A DNA stretch of 64,000 nucleotides from Mariniphaga sp040772505 (GCA_040772505.1 JAXGYA010000001.1:62001-126000), one strand, 5' to 3'; shown: positions 1-7,539, numbered from the stretch's first letter. Program-made: numbers and translations. Notes: generated by a model not told the origin, from the sequence alone.

Positions 1-464
1 TCGACACCACGGCTGCTCCCCTGCAAATGTTTGCCCGCGCCGACCTGCTCTTTTTCCGGAATAAGGAAGCCCGGGCAATGACAACGCTCGACTCCATTGC
101 AGAGATTTATCCCTACCACTCACTTATGGAAAATATCCTTCTGCGAAAAGCAAAAATTGAGATAGAACAGAATCGCTATGAATTGGCTGCTGAGTATCTT
201 CAGGAAATCACCGAGAACCACAGCTACGGACTGTTGGCTGATAAAGCGCTGTTTATGTTAGCCGAACTGAACAACTACAATCTTGGGGAAAAGGAGAAGG
301 CAAAGGAGCTTTACCGGCTGATGCTTACCCGCTATCCGGGCAGCGTATTTGTTGAGGAATCGCGCGAAAAATTCCGGGAGCTGCGCGAAACATATCCCGA
401 TATTATTACCAATCCGCAGGAAGAGCTGTTTTTAGATGAAACTGTTCCTGATGAAATCAACTGA
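1..464 (+). CDS. Tetratricopeptide-repeat protein, C-terminal part (partial)
   Basis: The frame is open from the window edge, so the true start lies outside. About 154 residues are visible. They are helical and fit TPR-like repeats: an ATG at 27 opens a stretch around ADLLFFRNKEARAMTTLDSI, followed by ALFMLAELNNYNLGEKEKA and YPGSVFVEESREKFRELR. The last is the YPxS..xxxA/E helix pair typical of TPR tails in Bacteroidetes periplasmic or scaffold proteins. No enzyme motif is visible. The stop (462-464) overlaps the start of the EamA gene, so the two are probably co-transcribed. Role beyond protein-protein interaction is unknown. Confidence 0.7.
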   Translation, partial: DTTAAPLQMFARADLLFFRNKEARAMTTLDSIAEIYPYHSLMENILLRKAKIEIEQNRYELAAEYLQEITENHSYGLLADKALFMLAELNNYNLGEKEKAKELYRLMLTRYPGSVFVEESREKFRELRETYPDIITNPQEELFLDETVPDEIN

Positions 465-1344
465 AAAATCATATTTTTTTGCCGGACTCTCCGTATTGCT
501 GTGGTCAACCGTTGCCACCTCCTTCAAGTTAGGACTGAGCGAACTCGATTATATTCAGCTTATCTTCTTTGCATCTGCCACCTCCGTGGTGGTGTTATTT
601 TTCATTTTGCTCATTCAAGGGAAAGTAAAACTCCTGCTGGCGCAATCGCCCAAACAGATTGGTTATTCAGTGATGCTGGGCATTTTAAATCCGCTAATCT
701 ATTATTTGGTTTTGTTCAAAGCCTACTCGCTTTTGCCGGCGCAGCTGGCGCAGCCGCTTAACATGGTGTGGCCTATTGTGCTAACTATTCTGTCCGTTCC
801 GCTTTTAGGCCAGAAAATCGGAAAATGGAGTTTTGCAGGGCTTTTCATAAGTTTTGCCGGCGTGGTGGTAATTTCTTCGCAGGGAGGATTAAGTGGTTTT
901 AAAAACACCAGCCTAACTGGTGTGGTACTGGCATTGGGCAGTTCGGTTTTCTGGGCGGTTTACTGGATTTTGAATGTCCGCGACAAAAGAGATGGCGTTG
1001 TGAAACTGTTTCTGAATTTCCTGTTTGGACTTCTGTTTCTGACGGTGGTGATGTTCTTTTTTTCCGGGTTTGCGGTAACACCGGGAACCGGATTGTATGC
1101 AGCCGTTTATGTGGGAATTTTTGAAGTAGGAATCACCTATGTTTTTTGGATGAAAGCGCTGCAGCTGAGTGTAAACAATGCCAAAACCGGCAATCTGGTT
1201 TTTCTCACGCCGTTCCTTTCGCTCATTTTTATCCGTTTTATTTTGAAAGAGACGCTGTTCATCACTACCTTTATCGGATTGGCGCTGATTGTTGCAGGGA
1301 TTTTCGCACAGCGGCTTGATAAAAAAAGTAAATTTTATGAGTAA
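436..1344 (+). CDS. EamA/DMT-family transporter
   Basis: A 302-residue inner-membrane protein with about ten hydrophobic segments in two similar halves, as in EamA (drug/metabolite transporter) permeases. The N-terminal half carries FAGLSVLLWSTVATSFKLGL, the usual EamA opening. The second half has VVLALGSSVFWAVYWIL and GIFEVGITYVFWMKALQ. Substrate is unknown; family members export amino acids, nucleotides or other small metabolites. The start at 436 lies inside the preceding gene (29-base overlap) and has AGGAAG about 11 bases upstream. An ATG at 451 is the alternative. The stop overlaps ruvC by 8 bases, so the transporter is translationally coupled to a DNA-repair gene, which is probably incidental. 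Confidence 0.85.
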   Translation: MKLFLMKSTEKSYFFAGLSVLLWSTVATSFKLGLSELDYIQLIFFASATSVVVLFFILLIQGKVKLLLAQSPKQIGYSVMLGILNPLIYYLVLFKAYSLLPAQLAQPLNMVWPIVLTILSVPLLGQKIGKWSFAGLFISFAGVVVISSQGGLSGFKNTSLTGVVLALGSSVFWAVYWILNVRDKRDGVVKLFLNFLFGLLFLTVVMFFFSGFAVTPGTGLYAAVYVGIFEVGITYVFWMKALQLSVNNAKTGNLVFLTPFLSLIFIRFILKETLFITTFIGLALIVAGIFAQRLDKKSKFYE

Positions 1345-1888
1345 ACCCTTTAAAATATTGGGCATTGACCCCGGAACGGTTGTTACCGGCTACGGGCTGG
1401 TAGAGATCCGGAACAACCAGCCGGTGATTCTCACTATGGGAACCCTTGTTCCGGCAAAATTCTCGGACCACTACCAGCGGCTCAAACATCTGCATGAGCG
1501 GTCATTGCACCTCATCGAAGAATACCGCCCCGACGTGATGGCAATTGAAGCGCCTTTTTACGGCAAAAATGTCCAGTCCATGCTGAAGTTAGGACGCGGA
1601 CAGGGCGTAATTATGGCAGCTGCGCTACACCACTCAGTGCCCATTCAGGAGTATGCTCCGCTGCTGGTGAAACAGTCCATCACCGGCATGGGAAGAGCCT
1701 CCAAAGAGCAGGTGAAGTATTTTCTGCAAAAAGTGTATCACCTCACTGACCTTGACCAGTCGTTGGACGCAACCGACGCAGTCGCCGTTGCCATCTGCCA
1801 CTTTATCCAAAAAGACAAACCACGTTCAAAAAAAGCATACAAAGACTGGAGCGAATTTGTGAAAAAAAACCCGGGCAGGGTGAAATGA
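1337..1888 (+). CDS. ruvC: Holliday junction resolvase RuvC
   Basis: 183 residues, close to the usual 170-185. RuvC cuts four-way DNA junctions symmetrically after RuvAB branch migration. The RNase H-like fold is clear: ILGIDPGT holds the first catalytic Asp (about residue 11), AIEAPFYGKN the catalytic Glu (about residue 72), and LDATDAVAVAICH the C-terminal acidic pair (about residues 140-146). LGRGQGV matches the conserved helix after the Glu. The start at 1337 is chosen because family members begin a few residues before the IDPGT strand. An in-frame start at 1289 would add 16 residues lying wholly within the EamA gene. It overlaps that gene by 8 bases. The C-terminus is Lys-rich. ruvA and ruvB are not in the window. 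Confidence 0.96.
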   Translation: MSKPFKILGIDPGTVVTGYGLVEIRNNQPVILTMGTLVPAKFSDHYQRLKHLHERSLHLIEEYRPDVMAIEAPFYGKNVQSMLKLGRGQGVIMAAALHHSVPIQEYAPLLVKQSITGMGRASKEQVKYFLQKVYHLTDLDQSLDATDAVAVAICHFIQKDKPRSKKAYKDWSEFVKKNPGRVK

Positions 1889-2089
1889 GAACAGAGCTAA
1901 AGACAAACAAATTGACCCGGAAAAATTAAAATATCCCGCCGCACAAAAATAAAATTCTTGCCTGCCCGCATTAGCTCCTTTCTTGCTGAATTTCAAAAAT
2001 AAGTCACAAAATTTCACTAAAAACAACCAATACCGGCAGCACATCCGTAACAGACCGGTTTCATTGGTCTAAGCGCTGTTACACCGGCA

Positions 2090-2962
2090 TCATACCACAA
2101 ATTGCGAAATTGAAATAAACACCTCTTCCAGTTGTTTCGCAACCAGGGAATTGGGAGCAAATTCCACAATGCTTTTTTTGTTTATCATGGCTTCCACAAC
2201 CTGTGGGTGGAATGGCAGCGAAGCAATTACCGGAATATTCCGGCTGCTGCAATAATTTTCAATTTCTTTTGAAACTTGAAAATTGAGATCATTTTTATTG
2301 ATAATTACCCGGGTTTTGACACTAAATTTTTCTGTGATTTCAAGAGTTCTTTTTAAATCGTGCAAGCCCGAAATCGTTGGTTCTGTAACAACAATAACAT
2401 AGTCAACACCAGTGATTGATGAAATTACGGCACAGCCGATTCCCGGAGGCCCATCAATAATAATGGTTTCCAGATTATGATTTTGTGCAATCTCTTTAGC
2501 TTTTTCACGAACCCGGCTAACTAATTTCCCGGAATTCTCCTCGCCCGGCGCAAGTTTCCCGTAAACCATTTTGCCGTTTCGGAAAGTTCCTGAATACATG
2601 CGGCTCTTATCGTTTTTCACCATTTCAATAGCTTCTTCGGGACAAACTCTGAAACAGAGCTGACAACCATCACAATAAATGTCATCCACTTCCACCAGAT
2701 TTTCATCATTATAATCAAGCGCATCAAAACGGCAATAAGAAATACACAATCCGCAATTTGTGCATTTGTCATAATCAATCACCGCCAACTCCCCTGAAAT
2801 ATATATCTCTTCTTCCTCATGGGTTGGATCAAAAAGTATATGAAGATTTGCAGCATCCACATCGCAATCTGCCAGCACAACTTTTTTGTTCAAAGTGGCA
2901 AATGCCGCACTGATGGAGCTTTTGCCGGTTCCTCCCTTACCACTGATTACTGCTATTTCCAT
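2090..2962 (-). CDS. MinD-family P-loop ATPase with inserted 2[4Fe-4S] ferredoxin domain
   Basis: 290 residues. The N-terminus has the deviant Walker A of MinD/Mrp ATPases (ISGKGGTGKSS, residues 6-16). A ferredoxin insert follows at about residues 60-115 with two clusters of the CxxCxxCxxxC type (CTNCGLCISYC and CDGCQLCFRVC). The ATPase core then resumes with IIDGPPGIGC and VIVVTEPT. This is COG1149, paired in anaerobes with NifX/NifB-like proteins; in Desulfovibrio such pairs belong to the ORP complex. A role in ATP-dependent assembly or handling of a metal-sulfur cofactor is inferred. The start at 2962 gives the standard MEIAVISGKGG opening and overlaps the upstream paralogue by 26 bases. 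A longer in-frame start at 3070 would add 36 unrelated residues. It is the last gene of the operon. Confidence 0.9.
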   Translation of the reverse strand: MEIAVISGKGGTGKSSISAAFATLNKKVVLADCDVDAANLHILFDPTHEEEEIYISGELAVIDYDKCTNCGLCISYCRFDALDYNDENLVEVDDIYCDGCQLCFRVCPEEAIEMVKNDKSRMYSGTFRNGKMVYGKLAPGEENSGKLVSRVREKAKEIAQNHNLETIIIDGPPGIGCAVISSITGVDYVIVVTEPTISGLHDLKRTLEITEKFSVKTRVIINKNDLNFQVSKEIENYCSSRNIPVIASLPFHPQVVEAMINKKSIVEFAPNSLVAKQLEEVFISISQFVV

Positions 2963-3809
2963 AATCTTCAACAATTTTTGCAAACATTTCTTCAAGCTGA
3001 ATTTTAAATTCCGGTCGTTGCTGAGCCAATAGCCCACCATTGGAATAGATGCCGGCAATACTCTTTTCAAAGGGGATTTCCATGAAAAGCGGAATCCTGT
3101 TTTCCTTCAGATATTCATAGACATCTTCATTTCCCAAACCTGCCTTATTGATGACAACGCCATACTTCTTATTCATGCTGTTTAAGGTTTCTGCCGATTG
3201 CTTCAAATCGCTCAGACCAAAAGGTGTTGGTTCAGTGATGAGGATTACAAAGTCGGCAGAATAAACCGTATGGATGAAAGGACAGGAAGTTCCCGGCGGC
3301 GCATCCATGATGACAATGTCATAATTTTTTGCCGACTTAATTCCGGCTTTGATTATATTCACCGGAGAATATACTCCCACTCTTATTCTTGTTTCAATGA
3401 TGTCGCTGTTTTCTAACACCTTATACCTGCTGACTTTTCCTAAAACCACATCCTTTTCACTGATTGCATCATCATCGCAGGCTACTAAACATGCGCCGCA
3501 TCCGTGGCAAAGATCATCGATAACCTGAATGTGTTTTGTTTTCTGAACGAAAAAAATTGCATGATATGCACAGTATTCGTGACATCTCCCGCAATATGTG
3601 CATTGATCTACATCAATAACCGGAACTTTTTGAGTTACCTCAAAATCTTCATTAAGCTGTGTTTTGAAAAACATCAGGTCATTGGGCTCTTAAGCATCAC
3701 AGTCGAGCAGACACAAAGCATGATTTTTATCGCTTAAAGAGTAAAAAAGGTTAGTTGACAACAGCGTTTTCCCCGTTCCTCCTTTGCCACTAGCCACTGC
3801 AATTTTCAT
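2937..3809 (-). pseudogene. MinD-family ferredoxin-ATPase interrupted by an in-frame TAA
   Basis: Reading from 3809 gives a normal start with an intact deviant Walker A (VASGKGGTGKT, residues 5-15). Codon 40 (3690-3692) is TAA. The same frame then continues without a break for 250 codons: EPNDLMFF, two ferredoxin clusters (CTYCGRCHEYC, CHGCGACLVAC), MDAPPGTSCP and LITEPTPFGLSDLK, to the stop at 2937. Paralogues read DCD-V-E-EPN here, so the break looks like one GAA-to-TAA change in LLDCDA-stop-EPND. The 39-residue fragment keeps the P-loop and the downstream part lacks it. A restart at ATG 3674 would give a 245-residue protein without Walker A. It overlaps the upstream NifX-like gene by 20 bases and the downstream ATPase by 26. 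Options are a recent pseudogene, readthrough, or a sequence error. Confidence 0.85.
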
Positions 3810-4158
3810 GGCTGTGTCCTTTGTGATTGCAATAATTTGCTCTGAGTTCCAGCTTGTTATTCAGAAAATCTTCTACAAGCTCGCGTGCTGTTGCGATAGG
3901 TGCACCTACAAATGCATTGATATTCTGCTCATTAAAAAGATTGATTGCCTTTTCTCCCATACCGCCTGCAATCACATCAGTCACTCCAAACTCAGCAACC
4001 CAGCGAGGATATAGTCCCGGAACATGCCGGGGAGGGATAGCTTCGGTAATTTTAGTGATTTCATTGTTGGTTACTTCAACAATTGCAAATGCCTGGCAAT
4101 GTCCGAAATGCCCGCACAGTACTCCATTCTCCAATGGAATTGCAAAAATTTTTTCCAT
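3790..4158 (-). CDS. NifX/NifB-like (dinitrogenase Fe-Mo cofactor family) protein
   Basis: 122 residues of the COG1433/Nitro_FeMo-Co fold, which in nitrogenase systems carries Fe-Mo precursors and in ORP binds a Mo-Cu-S cluster. Family marks are IPLENG near the N-terminus, GHFGHCQAFAIVEV (His/Cys pair), PPRHVPGLYPRWVAEFGV, the conserved IAGGMGEKAINLF turn and a final VGAPIATARELV. The C-terminal tail is rich in Cys and His (NYCNHKGHSHENC) and may bind metal. It lies just upstream of the two ferredoxin ATPases and overlaps the first by 20 bases, so a shared complex is likely. The bound metal is unknown. Confidence 0.88.
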   Translation of the reverse strand: MEKIFAIPLENGVLCGHFGHCQAFAIVEVTNNEITKITEAIPPRHVPGLYPRWVAEFGVTDVIAGGMGEKAINLFNEQNINAFVGAPIATARELVEDFLNNKLELRANYCNHKGHSHENCSG

Positions 4159-4245
4159 CTGCTTTTTATTAGTTTTTTGAAATTTTATAAAAACATTTTA
4201 AAAAAAGTCGCCTCCCGGATTAATCAGAGGAGACGACTTTGCGAA

Positions 4246-4431
4246 TTATTGACCTTTGCGAAAACGCTGATTATTACCAGGATTTCTCCAGCCTCCGGCA
4301 CCTCTGCCTCTTCCACGGAAGCCTCTTCCGAAGAAATCAGCTCTTCCGGGTTCATTTTGAGAACAATTTCCCTTTCTTCTTCCGGTCATGGGTCCATTAC
4401 CCACTGGTCCGGTCCCATCTAAATTTGGCAT
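4246..4431 (-). CDS. Small Gly/Arg-rich DUF5320 protein
   Basis: 61 residues beginning MPNLDGTGPVGNGPMTGRRK, the signature start of DUF5320 proteins. These small proteins occur next to NifX-like and MinD-ferredoxin genes in anaerobes. The rest is Gly/Arg/Asn-rich (GRGFRGRGRGAGGW) with one Cys (GNCSQN) and no predicted fold. It sits 14 bases downstream of one NifX-like gene and 87 bases upstream of the other. Function is unknown. The conserved N-terminus and operon position argue against a spurious ORF. Confidence 0.8.
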   Translation of the reverse strand: MPNLDGTGPVGNGPMTGRRKGNCSQNEPGRADFFGRGFRGRGRGAGGWRNPGNNQRFRKGQ

Positions 4432-4445
4432 TTTAACCTCCTTTT

Positions 4446-4760
4446 TTAATGATTAAACAACTCTATTATCTCTTCAATGGTTTTTTTCTTCTTCATCAGA
4501 ATCATCTGTATTTTCAAACTATCGAACAGAGATTTGATTTTCATGCCAAACTCTCCCGACACAACCTTTGAAATATCCCGCGAGGCAACTAATTGCACGG
4601 ATGCCGGCCCGGCGCCGTCGGTTACATCAATATTCGGGTTTGGAATAAACTCGGTGGCTTTGGTTTCGGTGTCATAAATCACAAAATAGGCACACCGCCC
4701 AAACCTTGGGTCAATAGTTGATTGTAAATTATTTCCTGTTGAAGTGATGGCAACTCTCAT
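4446..4760 (-). CDS. NifX/NifB-like cofactor-family protein (short)
   Basis: 104 residues, the usual length for stand-alone Nitro_FeMo-Co proteins. It has the N-terminal strand MRVAITSTGNNLQSTIDPRF, then GRCAYFVIYDTET and IPNPNIDVTDGAGPASVQLV. The C-terminal half keeps SGEFGMKIKSLFDSLKI, but without the Gly-Gly-x-Gly turn of the longer paralogue, and ends in a Lys-rich helix. Two such proteins in one operon suggest a heteromeric metal carrier or scaffold, as proposed for ORP systems. It starts 10 bases after the DUF134 regulator and is clearly co-transcribed. Confidence 0.87.
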   Translation of the reverse strand: MRVAITSTGNNLQSTIDPRFGRCAYFVIYDTETKATEFIPNPNIDVTDGAGPASVQLVASRDISKVVSGEFGMKIKSLFDSLKIQMILMKKKKTIEEIIELFNH

Positions 4761-4770
4761 TTTATCTTTT

Positions 4771-5340
4771 TTAATGTTTGATTGAATATCTCTTTCTTCT
4801 TCCGCTCATTTTATTTCCACATTTGGGACAAGTTTGCATATTGCAGGGAACTCCTCTTTGATGGGGCTGTTCAAATCCGCATTTTGAGCAAAAACAGTTG
4901 TTGTGTGAAATCTGAATCTCTTTTTCATCTTCATGGCGATGAATGTTCTTGCTGCCACACAGCGGACAGTCAGTTATCCCGGAAATCTTTTCAGGATTAC
5001 TGAAATCGCAGCCGCAATGATTGCATTGATACCAATCGCTGTCGAAGTAAACTTTTCCGCCTTCAAATGTCAGAGGCAAACCTTCAATAATCGCCTTTGC
5101 AATTTTCTGACGCGCTGAACCAAAAATCCGGGTGAAAGTCGGGCGCGAAATGCCCATCATTACCGATGCCTCATGATGGTTATGCAAATCATAATCGCAC
5201 AGGCGTATGGCTTCGTATTCATCATAAAACAACACAACCGATTTGCCAGCAGGAACTTTGTCGTTTTTGTCGAACGGCTTGAACCCTTTAACTGCTGGAG
5301 GATTAAGTACTTTTCGTATTCTGCGAATGCGTCTGCTCAT
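4771..5340 (-). CDS. DUF134 (COG1342) DNA-binding regulator with two C-terminal zinc ribbons
   Basis: 189 residues. The first about 100 are the DUF134 domain: MSRRIRRIRKVLNPP, EAIRLCDYDLHNHHEASVMM and a sigma-factor-like helix-turn-helix at GISRPTFTRIFGSARQKIA. DUF134 proteins are about 100 residues and are found with NifX/MinD operons. Here about 80 extra residues hold two zinc-ribbon-like pairs, CNHCGCDF...CPLCGSK and CFCSKCGF...CPKCGNK. It is the first gene of the minus-strand operon, which fits a local regulator. The start codon lies about 18 bases below a promoter with repeated operator-like sequences (5351-5393). The tail may sense metal or redox state (inference). Confidence 0.9.
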   Translation of the reverse strand: MSRRIRRIRKVLNPPAVKGFKPFDKNDKVPAGKSVVLFYDEYEAIRLCDYDLHNHHEASVMMGISRPTFTRIFGSARQKIAKAIIEGLPLTFEGGKVYFDSDWYQCNHCGCDFSNPEKISGITDCPLCGSKNIHRHEDEKEIQISHNNCFCSKCGFEQPHQRGVPCNMQTCPKCGNKMSGRRKRYSIKH

Positions 5341-5350
5341 ATAACTTTCT

Positions 5351-5393
5351 TTTTGTTCATTGCAAAGTTAGTGAACTTTTGTTCATTGAGCAA
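5351..5393 (-). promoter_or_regulatory. Promoter and operator-like repeats of the DUF134/NifX/MinD operon
   Basis: On the minus strand a TTG (5391-5393), a 20-base spacer and TAACTTTG (5363-5370) match the Bacteroidetes TTG-N19-21-TAnnTTTG promoter. CAATGAACAAAA occurs twice, at 5377-5388 inside the spacer and at 5351-5362 just after the -7 box, 26 bases apart. The first copy also forms an inverted repeat, GAAC-N4-GTTC (5373-5384). A repressor on these copies would cover both promoter elements. The adjacent DUF134 protein is the obvious candidate, by inference only. Confidence 0.65.
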
Positions 5394-5518
5394 GCACTTT
5401 TCAAGAAAAATTTAATTTTTTTATATCTGCCAAAAGAAAATCAGGAATAAAAAAAATCCGGCAGCTCAACAGCACACCGGATTCTCCGTGCATTTCCATA
5501 CTTCTATTTACAACATAG

Positions 5519-5543
5519 CAAAAATGCCGGAAGTTCCGGCATT
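5519..5543 (-). terminator. Terminator-like hairpin downstream of groES
   Basis: A perfect 10-base-pair palindrome (AATGCCGGAA, one-base centre, TTCCGGCATT; 5523-5543) lies 41 bases past the groES stop. On the minus strand it is followed by a short T run, as in a factor-independent terminator. A second GC-rich hairpin (CCGGG...CCCGG, about 5552-5571) sits between it and groES. Confidence 0.6.
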
Positions 5544-5583
5544 AGGCTGATCCGGGTGTTTAATGCCCGGCGGTGAAAAACAG

Positions 5584-5871
5584 TTAAATTTCTTCGGTAT
5601 CCACAACTTTTGCCAGCAGGTCGGCATAAGGAATCATCAGCAGGTTGCGCCCTTCATATTCCAGCTCGGTGCCCGAAAACTTTTTGTAAAGCACCAGCTC
5701 GCCCACGCTGATTAGGGGATTTTCGATATTCCCGATTGCAATAACTTTGGCAACCTGCGGTCTTTCCTTGGCAGTGTCGGGAATAATCAGTCCGGATGCT
5801 GTGCGCTGTTCACCAGCTTCCTCCAGCAGTTCGAGAATAACGTTGTCATTTAATGGCTGTAACTCTTTCAT
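5584..5871 (-). CDS. groES: Co-chaperonin GroES
   Basis: 95 residues, the normal length for the 10-kDa lid of the GroEL chamber. The N-terminus LQPLNDNVILELLEE matches the conserved PL.D.V strand. The mobile loop is GEQRTASGLIIPDTAKERPQ, with the hydrophobic IIP tripeptide that contacts GroEL. The C-terminal part has GELVLYKKFSGTELEYEG and MIPYADLLAKV. groEL is not next to it: the upstream neighbour, 26 bases away and probably co-transcribed, is a thioredoxin-glutaredoxin fusion. A lone groES may be a second copy or reflect a split groESL. Confidence 0.93.
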   Translation of the reverse strand: MKELQPLNDNVILELLEEAGEQRTASGLIIPDTAKERPQVAKVIAIGNIENPLISVGELVLYKKFSGTELEYEGRNLLMIPYADLLAKVVDTEEI

Positions 5872-5897
5872 AACAATTCTATTTTTATAATTTATAT

Positions 5898-6482
5898 TTA
5901 TTGAATTCCCAAAAGTGAATTGATTTTGTTTTTGTCAAATCCAACAATAATTTGCCCATCAATATCGGTTTGCGGCACTCCCCGCTGTCCGCTGCGCCGC
6001 ACCATCTGCTCGGCAGCTTCCTGATTCTGGGAAACATCAACTTCCGTAAAACGGATATTGCTGGCTTTGAGATGGTTTTTCAAAACATTACACCACGAGC
6101 AACTTGGCGTTGAATAGAGAGTAACCCGTTTCTGCTTCGTCTCCTCTTTTTTGAAAACCGGATGAAAATAGGATTCTTCAAAAAGAGAAATGTAATAAGC
6201 GGGATCATTACACCCTTTCACTACATTGATAAAACGTTCACCCTCAAAGATAAGCAATGAGGGTGAACTGGTTATATTATAGTGTGTATGAATGTCGCGA
6301 ACAGTGGAAACATCAGCCACCAAAACATTAACTTTTTCAAATTTTTTAGCAGCTGACAAAATATTCTGAAGGCTGCACTCGCCCTGACCTGAATTTGATT
6401 TATAAAGAAGAACATAGTTCTTGCTCGCTTTCTCCATAAGCTGGAGCATCTGTTTGTGTGAACTGATATTTAATACGGCCAT
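5898..6482 (-). CDS. Thioredoxin-like/glutaredoxin fusion protein
   Basis: 194 residues in two thioredoxin folds. The N-terminal domain (about 1-105) has a cis-Pro region (TSSPSLLIFEG) but no CxxC; at the redox site it has SNSGQGECSL with a single Cys, so it is probably redox-poor or uses a monothiol. The C-terminal domain (about 115-194) is glutaredoxin/NrdH-like, with YSTPSCSWCNVLK as dithiol site, GVPQTDIDGQIIVGF as cis-Pro and substrate loop. No signal peptide, so cytoplasmic. It is followed within 26 bases by groES, suggesting a shared thiol or protein-folding stress role (inference). Confidence 0.85.
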   Translation of the reverse strand: MAVLNISSHKQMLQLMEKASKNYVLLYKSNSGQGECSLQNILSAAKKFEKVNVLVADVSTVRDIHTHYNITSSPSLLIFEGERFINVVKGCNDPAYYISLFEESYFHPVFKKEETKQKRVTLYSTPSCSWCNVLKNHLKASNIRFTEVDVSQNQEAAEQMVRRSGQRGVPQTDIDGQIIVGFDKNKINSLLGIQ

Positions 6483-6616
6483 TTTCTCAATTTTTCGGGA
6501 GATGGAATCAATTTATGTGCCACTGCACAAACTGACACAACTGCCACATAACCGGTATGACAATATTTCAGTATTTAGGACTTCCGTTTGAAATAAAACA
6601 GTAAGCGAACGTCATA

Positions 6617-7390
6617 TCAGCGGTTCTCAACCGCTGCTGTCAGCCGGATGAAATCTGCAACGGATAGTTGCTCGGGACGCTTTTCGGCATATTCCTCCGG
6701 TATCTCCAGCTCCAGTTCGCGCAATGAATTTCGGAGCATTTTCCGCCGTTTTCCGAATGCTGCCTTCACTATGCGAAAAAACAGAACTTCATCGCATGGC
6801 AATTTTTCCACGCCATTGCGTTGCAGCCGGATTACGGCAGATTTCACTTTTGGCGGAGGAATAAACACATGCTCGGAAACCGTAAACAAATAATCTATAG
6901 TGTAAAACGCACCTAACAAGACGCTTAAAATCCCGTAAGTTTTTGTGCCGGGGCCGGCGCTCAGCCGTTCGGCAACTTCCTTTTGCACCATGCAAACCAC
7001 CTCAGGCACCCGGTTTCTCCATTCCAGAATCCGAAAAAAAATCTGTGACGATATATTGTAGGGAAAGTTACCAATTATGCTAAACTTCTCGGGCATTTCA
7101 TTCCCGTCCCATTTCAGAAAGTTGTGAAGATATATTTTTTGCTTCAGCTCCTGAAAATGCTTTTGCAAATACTCCACCGATTCCGGGTCGATTTCCACGG
7201 CATGAACATCAAGTTCCCCCCGCTGCAAAAGAAAACGGGTAAGCACTCCCATCCCGGGACCCACTTCCAGCACTGCGGATGGCTCTGCTCCAAGGCTGTC
7301 AACAATTTTTCGGGCAATGTTCAGGTCTTTCAGAAAATGCTGTCCCAACTTCTTTTTTGGTCTGACGCTATCCATGATTTTGTATTTCAT
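6617..7390 (-). CDS. rsmA: 16S rRNA dimethyladenosine transferase RsmA/KsgA
   Basis: 257 residues. It dimethylates two adjacent adenosines in the 3' helix of 16S rRNA during late 30S maturation. Visible are the N-terminal RPKKKLGQHFLKD, SAM motif I (VLEVGPGMGVLTRFLL), the acidic HAVEIDPESVEYL, and the catalytic IIGNFPYNISSQI (N-x-P-Y motif). The C-terminal domain includes FIPPPKVKSAVIRL and FGKRRKMLRNSL. An in-frame ATG at 7375 could be the true start, since many homologues begin shortly before the RPKK segment. A divergent -7-like box lies upstream at 7423-7430. Confidence 0.96.
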   Translation of the reverse strand: MKYKIMDSVRPKKKLGQHFLKDLNIARKIVDSLGAEPSAVLEVGPGMGVLTRFLLQRGELDVHAVEIDPESVEYLQKHFQELKQKIYLHNFLKWDGNEMPEKFSIIGNFPYNISSQIFFRILEWRNRVPEVVCMVQKEVAERLSAGPGTKTYGILSVLLGAFYTIDYLFTVSEHVFIPPPKVKSAVIRLQRNGVEKLPCDEVLFFRIVKAAFGKRRKMLRNSLRELELEIPEEYAEKRPEQLSVADFIRLTAAVENR

Positions 7391-7422
7391 TCATTTCAAC
7401 CAACTTTAGCCTAATAACCAAA

Positions 7423-7438
7423 CAAATTTATATTTTTG
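7423..7438. promoter_or_regulatory. Back-to-back -7 elements between rsmA and the flippase gene
   Basis: TAAATTTG on the minus strand (7423-7430) abuts TATTTTTG on the plus strand (7431-7438). Both fit TAnnTTTG and point outwards to rsmA and to the flippase-like gene. No convincing -33 element is seen for either, so support is limited to the -7 boxes and the divergent arrangement. Confidence 0.4.
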
Positions 7439-7539
7439 TGTACTGTAAATTGGTTTCCGGTTTTCTTTTTTCAGTTCCGAAATTAGTTAAAATAAAGGTA
7501 CTGTGAGCAAAGAAAAGTTATTAAACAAAAAGATATATT

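Noticed and set aside
913..1365. 150-residue minus-strand ORF inside the EamA gene
   Set aside because: Antisense to a well-supported membrane protein; its composition (Lys/Gln-rich) mirrors the hydrophobic codons of the real gene.
5337..5360. Possible 7-codon leader peptide (MNKKKVI) overlapping the DUF134 start
   Set aside because: Its ATG would lie at or upstream of the transcription start predicted from the -7 box at 5363-5370, so it is probably not in the mRNA.
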